Positions 9,279-16,486 of a DNA stretch of 64,000 nt are shown here, piece by piece. A model generated the notes under the pieces. That model saw only the letters and a program-made list of their open reading frames with translations, was not told the origin of the DNA and made no database searches. The stretch is taken from positions 1 through 64,000 of the forward strand of contig JBJXEW010000028.1 of assembly GCA_046156035.1 (NCBI GenBank). Reading direction: 5' to 3'. Position numbers and translations under genes: made by a program. Numbering within the stretch: position 1 is the stretch's first letter; the number at the start of each line of letters is the position of its first letter. The DNA is from JAEUIX01 sp046156035 (GTDB lineage: Bacteria > Planctomycetota > Phycisphaerae > Phycisphaerales > UBA1924).

Positions 9279-9314
9279 CGATGCCCGGATGCCTCGTGCC
9301 TTGATGCCTTCTTG
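9279..9314 (-). repeat. Right inverted-repeat arm flanking the four-helix-bundle gene
   Basis: On the minus strand it reads CAAGAAGGCATCAAGGCACG and continues into a GAGGCATCCGGGCATC block, matching the arm at 8871-8900 apart from an 8-base extra GGCA-type unit. It ends about 45 bases before the nrdJ start. Confidence 0.65.
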
Positions 9315-9359
9315 TTCGTCCCCACATTCGTTCTCCCCCACGCAGCCAGGACGCCGAGC

Positions 9360-12300
9360 ATGAGAATCACACGGAAGTTCACGACCGCAGGGAAGGACCC
9401 CTTCACATGCGTCAACTGGATCAAGCGGTCCAGCAAGATCACCAACCCGGACGGGTCGGTGGTTTTTCAGATGGACGATGCCGAGGTGCCCGATTCGTGG
9501 AGCCAACTCGCCACCGACATCATGGTGAGCAAGTACTTCCGCAAGGCGGGCGTGCCTCAAACGAGCCCCGACCGTCAGGGAGGGGACCCCTCCGCCAAGG
9601 CCGGACCCGTCGCTGACGCTCCGGGCTCGTTGGGTGCTGCCACCGGCCCCGAGAAATCCGCGAAGCAGGTCATCCACCGGCTCGCCGGGTGCTGGCGCTT
9701 CTGGGGCGAGAGCCACGGCTACTTTGATTCGCCCGACGATGCCCAGGCGTTTTACGACGAACTGGCGCACATGCTCATCCATCAGATGGCCGCGCCCAAC
9801 AGCCCGCAGTGGTTCAACACCGGCCTGAACTTCGCCTATGGCATCACCGGGCCCGCCCAGGGCCACTACGTGGTGGACCCGAAGACCGGCGAGGTGGGCC
9901 TGGCGCACGATGCGTACACGCACCCGCAGCCGCACGCCTGCTTCATCCAGAGCATTGATGACGACCTGGTGAACCAGGGCGGCATCATGGACCTGTGGAC
10001 CCGCGAGGCCCGCCTCTTCAAGTTCGGCTCCGGCACCGGCACCAACTTCTCCCGTCTGCGCGGCGAGAACGAGAAACTCTCTGGCGGCGGCAAGAGCAGC
10101 GGCCTGATGTCGTGGCTGAAGATCGGCGACCGTGCCGCGGGGGCGATCAAGAGCGGCGGAACCACTCGCCGCGCGGCGAAGATGGTCTGCCTGGACATGG
10201 ACCACCCGGACATCGAGGCCTTCGTGAACTGGAAGGTGCGTGAGGAGATCAAGGTGGCGGCGCTCGTGGAGGGCATGAAGGTGCTGCGCGACAAACACGC
10301 CGGCAGCAGCGACACGGAGACCATCGGCGCGACGGCGGAGCGCCTGGGCCTGAAACTGGACTACGACTTCAACGGCGAGGCGTACCAGACGGTGAGCGGG
10401 CAGAACTCCAACAACTCCATCCGCATCCCGGATTCATTCTTCGATGCGATCGATGCGGATGCCGAGTGGATGACGACTTGGCGGCTCAACGGCAAGGTGG
10501 CCAACACCTACAAGGCCCGCGACCTGTGGAACACCATCGGGTACGCGGCGTGGCGCTGTGCTGACCCCGGCGTGCAGTACGACACCACCATCAACGCGTG
10601 GCACACCTGCCCGGGCGCGGGGCGCATCAACGCGAGCAATCCCTGCAGCGAGTATCTTTTCCTCGACAACACGGCGTGCAACCTCGCGTCGATCAACCTC
10701 ATCAAGTTCTACGACCCCGTCTCACGCACGTTCGATGTGAAGGGCTACGAGCACGCGATCGACCTGTGGACGATCGTGCTGGAGATCAGCGTGCTGATGG
10801 CGGCGTTCCCCAGCAGGGAAGTGGCGGAACTCTCGTACCGCTACCGGACGCTGGGGCTGGGGTACGCGAACCTGGGCGCCATGCTGATGCAGGCCGGGCT
10901 TGCGTATGACAGCGACGAGGGGCGCGCGATCTGCGGGTGCCTGACGGCGATCCTGACGGGTCGGTCTTACCGCCAGAGCGCGATGATGGCCGCGCAACTG
11001 GGCGCGTTCCCGGGGTATGAGGCCGAGCGCGAGGCGATGCTGCGGGTGATGCGGAATCACCGCCTCGCGGCCCACGGGACGCCGCGCGAGTCGACCAAGT
11101 ATGAGAACCTGAAGATCCGGCCGGTGCCGATCGACCACGCCGTGATCAAGGCGGGCCGGATTCCGGTGGCGAACGCGGATGACCTGCTCCAGCACGCCAC
11201 CGAGGCGTGGGACGACTGCCTGGACCTGGGCAAGAAGTTCGGGTACCGCAACGCGCAGTCAACGGTGATCGCGCCGACGGGCACGATCGGGCTGCTGATG
11301 GACTGCGACACGACCGGGATCGAGCCCGACTTTGCGCTTGTGAAGTTCAAGAAACTCGCCGGCGGCGGCTACTTCAAGATCGCCAACGCCAGCGTGCGGC
11401 CCGCGCTCGAAGCCTTGGGGTACTCCGACAAGCAGATCCGCGAGATGATGGTGTACCTGCTGGGCACGCTCAATGTTGATACGCCCATGCCCGGCGATGA
11501 TGGCGGTGTGGCGGGCGGCACGCTCCAGTCGTTCCTGCTGGCCAAGGGCTTCGCGCCCGCCGACCTTGACGGGATCAACGATGCGCTCCCGGGCGTCTTT
11601 GAACTCTCCTTCGCGTTCAGCGCGTGGTCGCTCAGCGAAACGCTCCTGCGGCGGCTGGGCATCGACCCTGTGCGGGCCAAGGCCGATCCCGGGTTCAACC
11701 TGCTGCACGAACTGGGCCTGAGCAACGCCCAGATCGATGCCCTGAACGACACGATCTGCGGGCGGCTCACCGTGGAAGGGGCGCCGCACCTGAAGGACGA
11801 GCACCTCAGCGTCTTCGACTGCGCCAACACCTGCGGCAAGTACGGCACGCGGTTCATCGCCTCCGACGGGCACATCCGCATGATGGCCGCGGCACAGCCG
11901 TTCATCTCCGGCGCGATCAGCAAGACGATCAACCTGCCCAACAGCGCGAGCGTGGAAGATGTGAAGGCCGCGTACCGCCTGTCGTGGGAACTGGGGATCA
12001 AGGCGAACGCGCTCTATCGCGACGGGTGCAAACTCAGCCAGCCTCTCTCCAGCACCAACGAGAAGAAGGACGAGGCCCCGGCCGACGCTGCGCAGGGGAA
12101 AGTGGCGGAGGATTCGGCCCGCCTGGCGGCCGCGGCTGCTGCGAGCGTGGAGAGCGCGGCGGCGGAGAACCGCGTGGCCGAGTTGCTGGCGGCGGTGGCG
12201 CCCGCGGCCGAGACGATCGTGAAGATCGTGGAGCGGCCGATGCGCCGACGCCTGCCCGACACGCGGGCGAGCATCACGCACAAGTTCAATATTGCGGGGC

Positions 12301-12986
12301 ACGAGGGTTACCTCACGGTGGGCCTGTACGAGGACGGCATGCCGGGCGAGTTGTTCATCACCATGGCCAAGGAGGGTTCGACCATCGGCGGCCTGATGGA
12401 CTGCGTCGGCACGGCCGTGAGCGTGGCCCTTCAGTACGGCGTGCCGGTTGAGAGTCTGGTGAACAAGTTCACGCACCAGCGGTTTGAACCCGCTGGCATG
12501 ACCACCAACCGGGACATTCCCTTCGCCAAGAGCCTGGTGGACTACATCTTCCGGTGGATGGGCATGCAGTTCATCCCCGGCTATCGCGAGGCCAACAGCC
12601 CGCGGCGCGAGCCGGTGGCCGAGGTGGCCACCTTCTCGAAGGACCGTGAACTCGCGGCCCTCAGCGGCAGGCACGACGGCGAGCATGACCGGACCTTGCC
12701 TGAGGCTCGCATGGGCGGGATGGCAGGGGGCGTGGGTGGTGGGGGTGGCGGGGGGGGGGGCGATGCGGTGGTGGCGCACCGGCACGTGCATGTGGAGAAG
12801 CACGGCAATTCCACCACGGTGGATATCGAGACGCACTTCGCGCAAGCCCCGTCGGTGTCGGCTCTGGCGGAGGCCATGAAGAACGCGGGGGATGGACCGC
12901 CCTGCGAGGTCTGCGGCACAATCACGGTCCGCAACGGCACGTGCCACAAGTGCCTCAACTGCGGAGCATCGCTGGGCTGCTCATAG
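9360..12986 (+). CDS. nrdJ: Vitamin B12-dependent ribonucleotide reductase (class II)
   Basis: Adenosylcobalamin-dependent reductase making deoxyribonucleotides without oxygen requirement; 1208 residues, the long NrdJ type. The start MRITRKFTTAGKDPFTCVNW matches the family; the frame is open further upstream but without conservation. The catalytic NPCSE motif is at residues 427-431, preceded by the HTCPGAG segment. FKFGSGTGTNFSRLRG and the C-terminal Cys-rich tail (CEVCG ... CHKCLNCGASLGCS) are also typical. Three oddities: codons 67-91 are an in-frame palindrome not expected in the family, an 11-G run (12750-12760) encodes a Gly-rich linker, and an Ala-rich stretch (about 890-950) separates the barrel from the C-terminal domain. 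No cobalamin riboswitch fits in the 83 bases upstream. Confidence 0.96.
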   Translation: MRITRKFTTAGKDPFTCVNWIKRSSKITNPDGSVVFQMDDAEVPDSWSQLATDIMVSKYFRKAGVPQTSPDRQGGDPSAKAGPVADAPGSLGAATGPEKSAKQVIHRLAGCWRFWGESHGYFDSPDDAQAFYDELAHMLIHQMAAPNSPQWFNTGLNFAYGITGPAQGHYVVDPKTGEVGLAHDAYTHPQPHACFIQSIDDDLVNQGGIMDLWTREARLFKFGSGTGTNFSRLRGENEKLSGGGKSSGLMSWLKIGDRAAGAIKSGGTTRRAAKMVCLDMDHPDIEAFVNWKVREEIKVAALVEGMKVLRDKHAGSSDTETIGATAERLGLKLDYDFNGEAYQTVSGQNSNNSIRIPDSFFDAIDADAEWMTTWRLNGKVANTYKARDLWNTIGYAAWRCADPGVQYDTTINAWHTCPGAGRINASNPCSEYLFLDNTACNLASINLIKFYDPVSRTFDVKGYEHAIDLWTIVLEISVLMAAFPSREVAELSYRYRTLGLGYANLGAMLMQAGLAYDSDEGRAICGCLTAILTGRSYRQSAMMAAQLGAFPGYEAEREAMLRVMRNHRLAAHGTPRESTKYENLKIRPVPIDHAVIKAGRIPVANADDLLQHATEAWDDCLDLGKKFGYRNAQSTVIAPTGTIGLLMDCDTTGIEPDFALVKFKKLAGGGYFKIANASVRPALEALGYSDKQIREMMVYLLGTLNVDTPMPGDDGGVAGGTLQSFLLAKGFAPADLDGINDALPGVFELSFAFSAWSLSETLLRRLGIDPVRAKADPGFNLLHELGLSNAQIDALNDTICGRLTVEGAPHLKDEHLSVFDCANTCGKYGTRFIASDGHIRMMAAAQPFISGAISKTINLPNSASVEDVKAAYRLSWELGIKANALYRDGCKLSQPLSSTNEKKDEAPADAAQGKVAEDSARLAAAAAASVESAAAENRVAELLAAVAPAAETIVKIVERPMRRRLPDTRASITHKFNIAGHEGYLTVGLYEDGMPGELFITMAKEGSTIGGLMDCVGTAVSVALQYGVPVESLVNKFTHQRFEPAGMTTNRDIPFAKSLVDYIFRWMGMQFIPGYREANSPRREPVAEVATFSKDRELAALSGRHDGEHDRTLPEARMGGMAGGVGGGGGGGGGDAVVAHRHVHVEKHGNSTTVDIETHFAQAPSVSALAEAMKNAGDGPPCEVCGTITVRNGTCHKCLNCGASLGCS
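9560..9631 (+). repeat. 72-bp palindromic element inserted in frame in nrdJ
   Basis: The left arm (9560-9578) and the reverse complement of the right arm (9613-9631) agree at 17 of 19 bases, both beginning AACGAGCCC. The middle holds a second short hairpin (AGGGG/CCCCT). Its length is a multiple of three and it adds about 24 Gly/Ala/Pro/Asp-rich residues between the KAGVPQ and KSAKQVIHRLAG parts of NrdJ without breaking the frame. Confidence 0.75.
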
Positions 12987-13501
12987 GAGGTATGGCCTTG
13001 ATCGGGACTGGCTTCCCTGCCCTCAACCCGGGTGAAGGAGCGGGTTTGGAGCACAGGCTGCGATGCAAGGGGCGGGACCGGAGGAATCTGCCATGGCGGG
13101 AGGTTGGACCTCCGCCCCGGGCACAGCCGATGGACCGGCGTGCCTGGATGGAAACCGAACGAGCGAGACATCGCCCCCCGGGCACGGACAGTCTTGCAGG
13201 TTCCCTCTCCGGTTCCGCCCCTTGCGCCGCACGCGGGGGTACACTCAGGTTTGGTTTGGATGCGGTTTGTGGACGCTGGTGGCTGGATACACGTACAAAG
13301 ACCGTTTATTTTCGACCCCGAGGGCAGGCGCGCCAGGATAAGCGTGATTTCCTGCCGAGTCTCGCGCGGGAAGTGAAGGATTTTCCTTGCCAGCATCGGG
13401 AGTTGGGCGCAGAATGTAGTACCTGCGCGGCCCATTCTGCGGGCAGGCTGTTCCCTTAGGGGGGTGCAGGCGAGAGAGAGTAGTTTGGAGAGGAGTTTCT
13501 C
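12987..13501. other. Intergenic region between nrdJ and the first sorting-tail gene
   Basis: About 515 bases with no convincing protein gene. It holds the long foldable segment listed at 13065-13225, a smaller hairpin just after nrdJ (AACCCG/CGGGTT around 13025-13046), and a more A+T-rich stretch near 13290-13400 that probably contains the promoter of the next gene. A GGAG-AGGAG Shine-Dalgarno sequence lies at 13487-13495. Confidence 0.5.
13065..13225 (+). ncRNA. Candidate structured RNA or long foldable intergenic element
   Basis: The ends can form a helix of 18 base pairs with one G-U (13065-13082 with 13208-13225), followed after a small bulge by four more pairs. Inside are a hairpin of nine pairs with one bulged G (13095-13104 with 13108-13116, loop TGG), an adjoining hairpin (13117-13124 with 13140-13147, extended by 13126-13128 with 13137-13139), and a small GCGA/TCGC hairpin. 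This gives a closed multi-branched structure. I recognise no known RNA family, and SRP RNA, RNase P and tmRNA signatures are absent. The strand is uncertain because the helices also form on the other strand; a palindromic mobile repeat is the main alternative. Confidence 0.35.
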
Positions 13502-14197
13502 GTGATGAATTCCAAGGCCTTGCGTATCGGTGCCATGATTGCTGTTCCGGCCGTCTGTGCCGCGTCAGCAGCCGCCGAAGTTGCCCTTTCGTTCGGTTAC
13601 AACGACCTGAGCGGGTCGTATACCAGCACGAGCGCCACATCGGGCTCGTTCTCGGCCGCGGCCAGCGATACGCTGAACCTGCAGTCGAGCGGCGACGTGA
13701 CGCGGCTGATCCCGACGACCGGCACGGCCGAGTTTGCTCCGGGTTTCGTCAGCAGCACGCTGGCGGACTTTGTGATCAACCTCTCGGTGACCAACATCAA
13801 CGTGATCCCGGGGATCGCCGACGGTGCGGGCACGTTTGTGCTGACCGATGTCGACGGAGACACCCTGACCGGCGACATCGTCGGTGTCTGGATCGCTGGC
13901 GGTCTGGACCAGACCTTCTTCAACGGCTCGCTGTTCAACGTGGTGTTCAACAACAACTCGTCGGACGGTGGCATCGATGGCACCAGCGGCGACCACGTTG
14001 ACGGCAACCTGGGCTTCCCCTTCATCTACGAGGGTGCGCTGACCCAGTTGTTCCTCAACCCCGGCTCACCGTTCTTCTTCGACTCCGATTTCTCGGAAGT
14101 CGATACCCAGGTGCTGGCCGAAATCCTCCCCACGCCTGGTGCGGCGACGCTCGCTGGCATGGCGGGCCTCATGGTGGCTCGTCGCCGTCGTCGCTAA
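13502..14197 (+). CDS. Exported protein with PTPG/poly-Arg (PEP-CTERM-like) sorting tail, copy 1
   Basis: A 231-residue secreted protein of unknown function. It has a signal peptide (KALRIGAMIAVPAVCAASAAAE), a beta-rich body with FGYNDLSGSYTS, LTDVDGDTLTGDIVGVW and DQTFFNGSLFNVVF, and a C-terminal sorting signal: PTPG, a hydrophobic helix (AATLAGMAGLMVA) and RRRRR. Such tails are normally recognised by an exosortase-type system in the inner membrane, which is not encoded here. Its body shares the segment order YxDLxGSY / LTDxDGDxxxxxIxGxW / FFNG with the next gene, so the two are paralogues. GTG at 13502 lies 6 nt after GGAG-AGGAG; ATG at 13505 is an alternative. A strong terminator follows. 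Confidence 0.8.
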   Translation: MMNSKALRIGAMIAVPAVCAASAAAEVALSFGYNDLSGSYTSTSATSGSFSAAASDTLNLQSSGDVTRLIPTTGTAEFAPGFVSSTLADFVINLSVTNINVIPGIADGAGTFVLTDVDGDTLTGDIVGVWIAGGLDQTFFNGSLFNVVFNNNSSDGGIDGTSGDHVDGNLGFPFIYEGALTQLFLNPGSPFFFDSDFSEVDTQVLAEILPTPGAATLAGMAGLMVARRRRR

Positions 14198-14558
14198 TCA
14201 TCGGACGCGGGGCATTCCTGAACTTTGAACAGCCGGGCCTAGTGCCCGGCTGTTTCTTTTTTGGGACCTCGTGGCGAGAGCCGGCAGAGCCCGAGACCAG
14301 AGACCGTCATCCATGGGACACTTCCCACAAATGCGTGGGTTTTTGCGCAAGTATCTGTGCCAACGATACTTAGAGCATGACAAGAATACGTGCCCCGTCT
14401 GGTCTTTTTTTGAACATTCCGAATGGTCCGACTTGCATTTCTCGCGGGATCGGGCAAACTGTAGGGGTCAAAGAGTGTCCGCTCCGCGCGTTCGTTCCCG
14501 AAGTGGGCCGATGCGGGGGGGGGCGGGTTGTGTGGTGAGAGAGGTAGAGGAGAGTTCC
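14198..14558. other. Intergenic region between sorting-tail copies 1 and 2
   Basis: No reading frame here looks real. It begins with the terminator at 14228-14262. The middle (14335-14420) is A+T richer and probably holds the promoter of copy 2. A run of nine G (14515-14523) lies 35 bases before the GTG start, between the probable promoter and the GAGGAG ribosome-binding site (14547-14552). Confidence 0.5.
14228..14262 (+). terminator. Rho-independent terminator after sorting-tail copy 1
   Basis: Perfect 11-bp stem AACAGCCGGGC / GCCCGGCTGTT with a 5-base loop, followed by TCTTTTTT. It starts 31 bases after the stop codon. Confidence 0.92.
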
Positions 14559-15251
14559 GTGCTCAAGAACAAAATCATTGCTGCTGCCGCGTTGCTCGCC
14601 TTGTCGGGCGCTGGGCTCGTGCATGCTGCTTCGCCGGCCGTTGTCACGTTCACGTACACCGATCTGAACGGTTCGTACGCGGGCAACTCGGGTGGCGGCA
14701 CGTTTACGGCCGTGGCTTCGAGCATCAGCCCGCTGGTGTCTTCGGGCACGGTGAGCCGCATCCTGCCCGCCGCGAACATCGCGGTGTTCAACGCTGGCTT
14801 CGAGTCATCCGCTGGCGCGTCTGACGCGGTGTTCTCGATCTCGGTGTTCAACAAGACCTCGTTCACCGCTCAGGGCTTGGGCTTCATGACGCTGACGGAT
14901 TTCGACGGTGACCAGATCGTGGCCAACATCGACGGCACGTGGGTCACCACCTTCGGCGGCCGCACATTCTTCAACGGCAACCTCCGCCAGGTGACTTTCG
15001 TGAACAACAGCGGCTTCAACCGCTTCAACTCCGGGCCGCTCGATCCGGGCTTCGACATGTTCTTCTTCAACAACGGCACGCTGACGGGTGCGTTGGTGCA
15101 ACTCCAGATCATCCGGCCGGCCTTGGGCTTCTTCAACACGCCGTTCACCAAGAACGCCGTGCAGACCTCGGGCCAGATTGTTCCGACTCCGGGTGCCATG
15201 GCGCTCTTGGGCATCGGTGGCCTGATCGCCGCTCGCCGCCGCCGCGCCTGA
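14559..15251 (+). CDS. Exported protein with PTPG/poly-Arg (PEP-CTERM-like) sorting tail, copy 2
   Basis: A 230-residue paralogue of the preceding gene. The GTG start is set by GAGGAG six bases upstream and by the signal peptide that follows directly (LKNKIIAAAALLALSGAGLVHAA). The body again shows FTYTDLNGSY, LTDFDGDQIVANIDGTW and RTFFNGNLRQVTFVNN. The tail is PTPG, then AMALLGIGGLIAA and RRRRA. Predicted location is the cell surface or periplasmic face after cleavage at the sorting signal. No catalytic motif is visible, and its function is unknown. It has its own terminator, so copies 1 and 2 are separate transcription units that probably arose by tandem duplication. Confidence 0.8.
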   Translation: MLKNKIIAAAALLALSGAGLVHAASPAVVTFTYTDLNGSYAGNSGGGTFTAVASSISPLVSSGTVSRILPAANIAVFNAGFESSAGASDAVFSISVFNKTSFTAQGLGFMTLTDFDGDQIVANIDGTWVTTFGGRTFFNGNLRQVTFVNNSGFNRFNSGPLDPGFDMFFFNNGTLTGALVQLQIIRPALGFFNTPFTKNAVQTSGQIVPTPGAMALLGIGGLIAARRRRA

Positions 15252-15698
15252 GGCGGGACAGCGTTCGCTCGGTTCTTCCAAGGCCCCGGGGTTCACCCGG
15301 GGCCTTGTTCGTTTTGAGGTGGACGTGGAGCGCCAGTGCATCCTGCGCGCGTTTTCAGCACGCGGCTGCATCGTGGCGACCCGCGGTGAGCGCGTGGCGG
15401 CATCTGGACCAGGCGTTCCAAGATGCCGCGGGTTCGCTGGGCATCGTTCGAATCCGTTCAAATTCCGTACGGTCAACTACTCGGACGGGCGGGCTCGGCC
15501 GGGGCTGCACACGGGGCCTCGCCAAGGGGATTCTTCCCCATGCGAATGAAAAGGTGACCCTGAGAATGGTTTTTCCTCGCCAATCACCTGGTGCGGGGTA
15601 TATTGACGGGTAAGTGGTGTCGGTCGGTGGGCCCCCGGTCCGCTGCCCACGGGTTGGCGTGCCAGCCCGACCGACGTGTGTGGATTGGGAGGAAACTA
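15252..15698. other. Intergenic region between sorting-tail copies 2 and 3
   Basis: No supported gene. It starts with the terminator at 15279-15315. TATATT at 15599-15604 is a possible -10 element for copy 3, but no good -35 precedes it. The ribosome-binding site GGGAGG is at 15687-15692. Confidence 0.45.
15279..15315 (+). terminator. Rho-independent terminator after sorting-tail copy 2
   Basis: Perfect 12-bp stem CAAGGCCCCGGG / CCCGGGGCCTTG with loop GTTCA, followed by an imperfect T-run (TTCGTTTT). Confidence 0.88.
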
Positions 15699-16358
15699 GT
15701 GATGATTATGCATTTCGCCGGTGTGGCGGTTCTGTGCGCAAGCACCACCGCATTTGCCGGTTCCAGCCTGTTTTCGGTGCCGTTCCAGTTCGGTGCCAAT
15801 AACGGCTCTGCGCTCGTGCAGTTGCCCCAGTTTGCGGCAGACCCGCAGAGGACGCTGAGCAGCGTGGGCTTTACGCTGGATGCGACGATTCGCGCCAAGG
15901 TGCGGGCGGAGAATGTCGGGAGCACGCCGGGCATGATCCAGTTCTCGATCCAGGGGGACGTGAGCGCGACGGGCGTGGGCATAGATGCCTTCGCCGCAGG
16001 GATCCTGTTCAACTCCCCGGTGGTGTCGCTGGCCGGTGCCGATGCGAACCTCCTGAGCGGCACCGACTTCATCAACTTCGGCACGGTGTCAGCCAGCCAG
16101 AGCGTGGTCACGAGCCCCACGCAGGGCCTGGAGGCGTACAGCGGCAACAGCAGCCTCCCCGTGGTGCTGGGCAGCACGGGCCGGTGGACGCTTCACAGCG
16201 GCAACGGCAACACCTACTTTGAGATTCAAGACTTTGAGGTGGTCGGCACGGCCACCATCACGTACACGTTCAGCACGATCCCCGGCCCCGGTGCCTTGGC
16301 ACTGGTTGGCGTGGGGGGCCTGTTCGCGGGCCGTCGCCGGAGGGCGCAGGCGTGCTGA
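15699..16358 (+). CDS. Exported protein with PGPG/poly-Arg (PEP-CTERM-like) sorting tail, copy 3
   Basis: A roughly 220-residue secreted protein with a short signal peptide (IMHFAGVAVLCASTTAFAG) and the C-terminal tail IPGPG, ALALVGVGGLFAG, RRRR. The body (SLFSVPFQFGANNG, STGRWTLHSGNG, FEIQDFEVVGTATITYTF) is beta-rich and not obviously homologous to copies 1 and 2. It shares their sorting route rather than ancestry of the whole protein. GTG at 15699 lies 5-6 nt after GGGAGGA, with in-frame ATGs at 15702 and 15708 as alternatives. A terminator follows. Function is unknown. Confidence 0.78.
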   Translation: MMIMHFAGVAVLCASTTAFAGSSLFSVPFQFGANNGSALVQLPQFAADPQRTLSSVGFTLDATIRAKVRAENVGSTPGMIQFSIQGDVSATGVGIDAFAAGILFNSPVVSLAGADANLLSGTDFINFGTVSASQSVVTSPTQGLEAYSGNSSLPVVLGSTGRWTLHSGNGNTYFEIQDFEVVGTATITYTFSTIPGPGALALVGVGGLFAGRRRRAQAC

Positions 16359-16434
16359 GGTGAATCATCCTTTCCTTTGCCGCGGCAACCGTGCCGCGGA
16401 CAGTCCTGGAGCAGAGGACCAACTGAAGGATGGA

Positions 16435-16470
16435 GGCCGGGCCCGCCACAAGCGGGCTCGGTCTTTTTTT
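16435..16470 (+). terminator. Rho-independent terminator after sorting-tail copy 3
   Basis: Twelve-pair stem with two G-U pairs (16435-16446 with 16452-16463), loop CACAA, followed by seven T. It also sits just beyond the 3' end of the convergent ffh gene, but the T-run favours the plus strand. Confidence 0.85.
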
Positions 16471-16486
16471 GGCGGCACTGGGCCGC

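Noticed and set aside
9277..9359. A cobalamin riboswitch before nrdJ.
   Set aside because: The gap is only 83 bases, and I see no B12-box-like sequence.
12941..13459. A plus-strand frame across the nrdJ end and the following gap.
   Set aside because: It starts inside nrdJ, crosses the foldable region and has no family pattern or ribosome-binding site.
14390..14413. A T-run (TCTTTTTTTG) before sorting-tail copy 2 as a terminator.
   Set aside because: No stable stem precedes it; it is more likely part of an A+T-rich promoter region.
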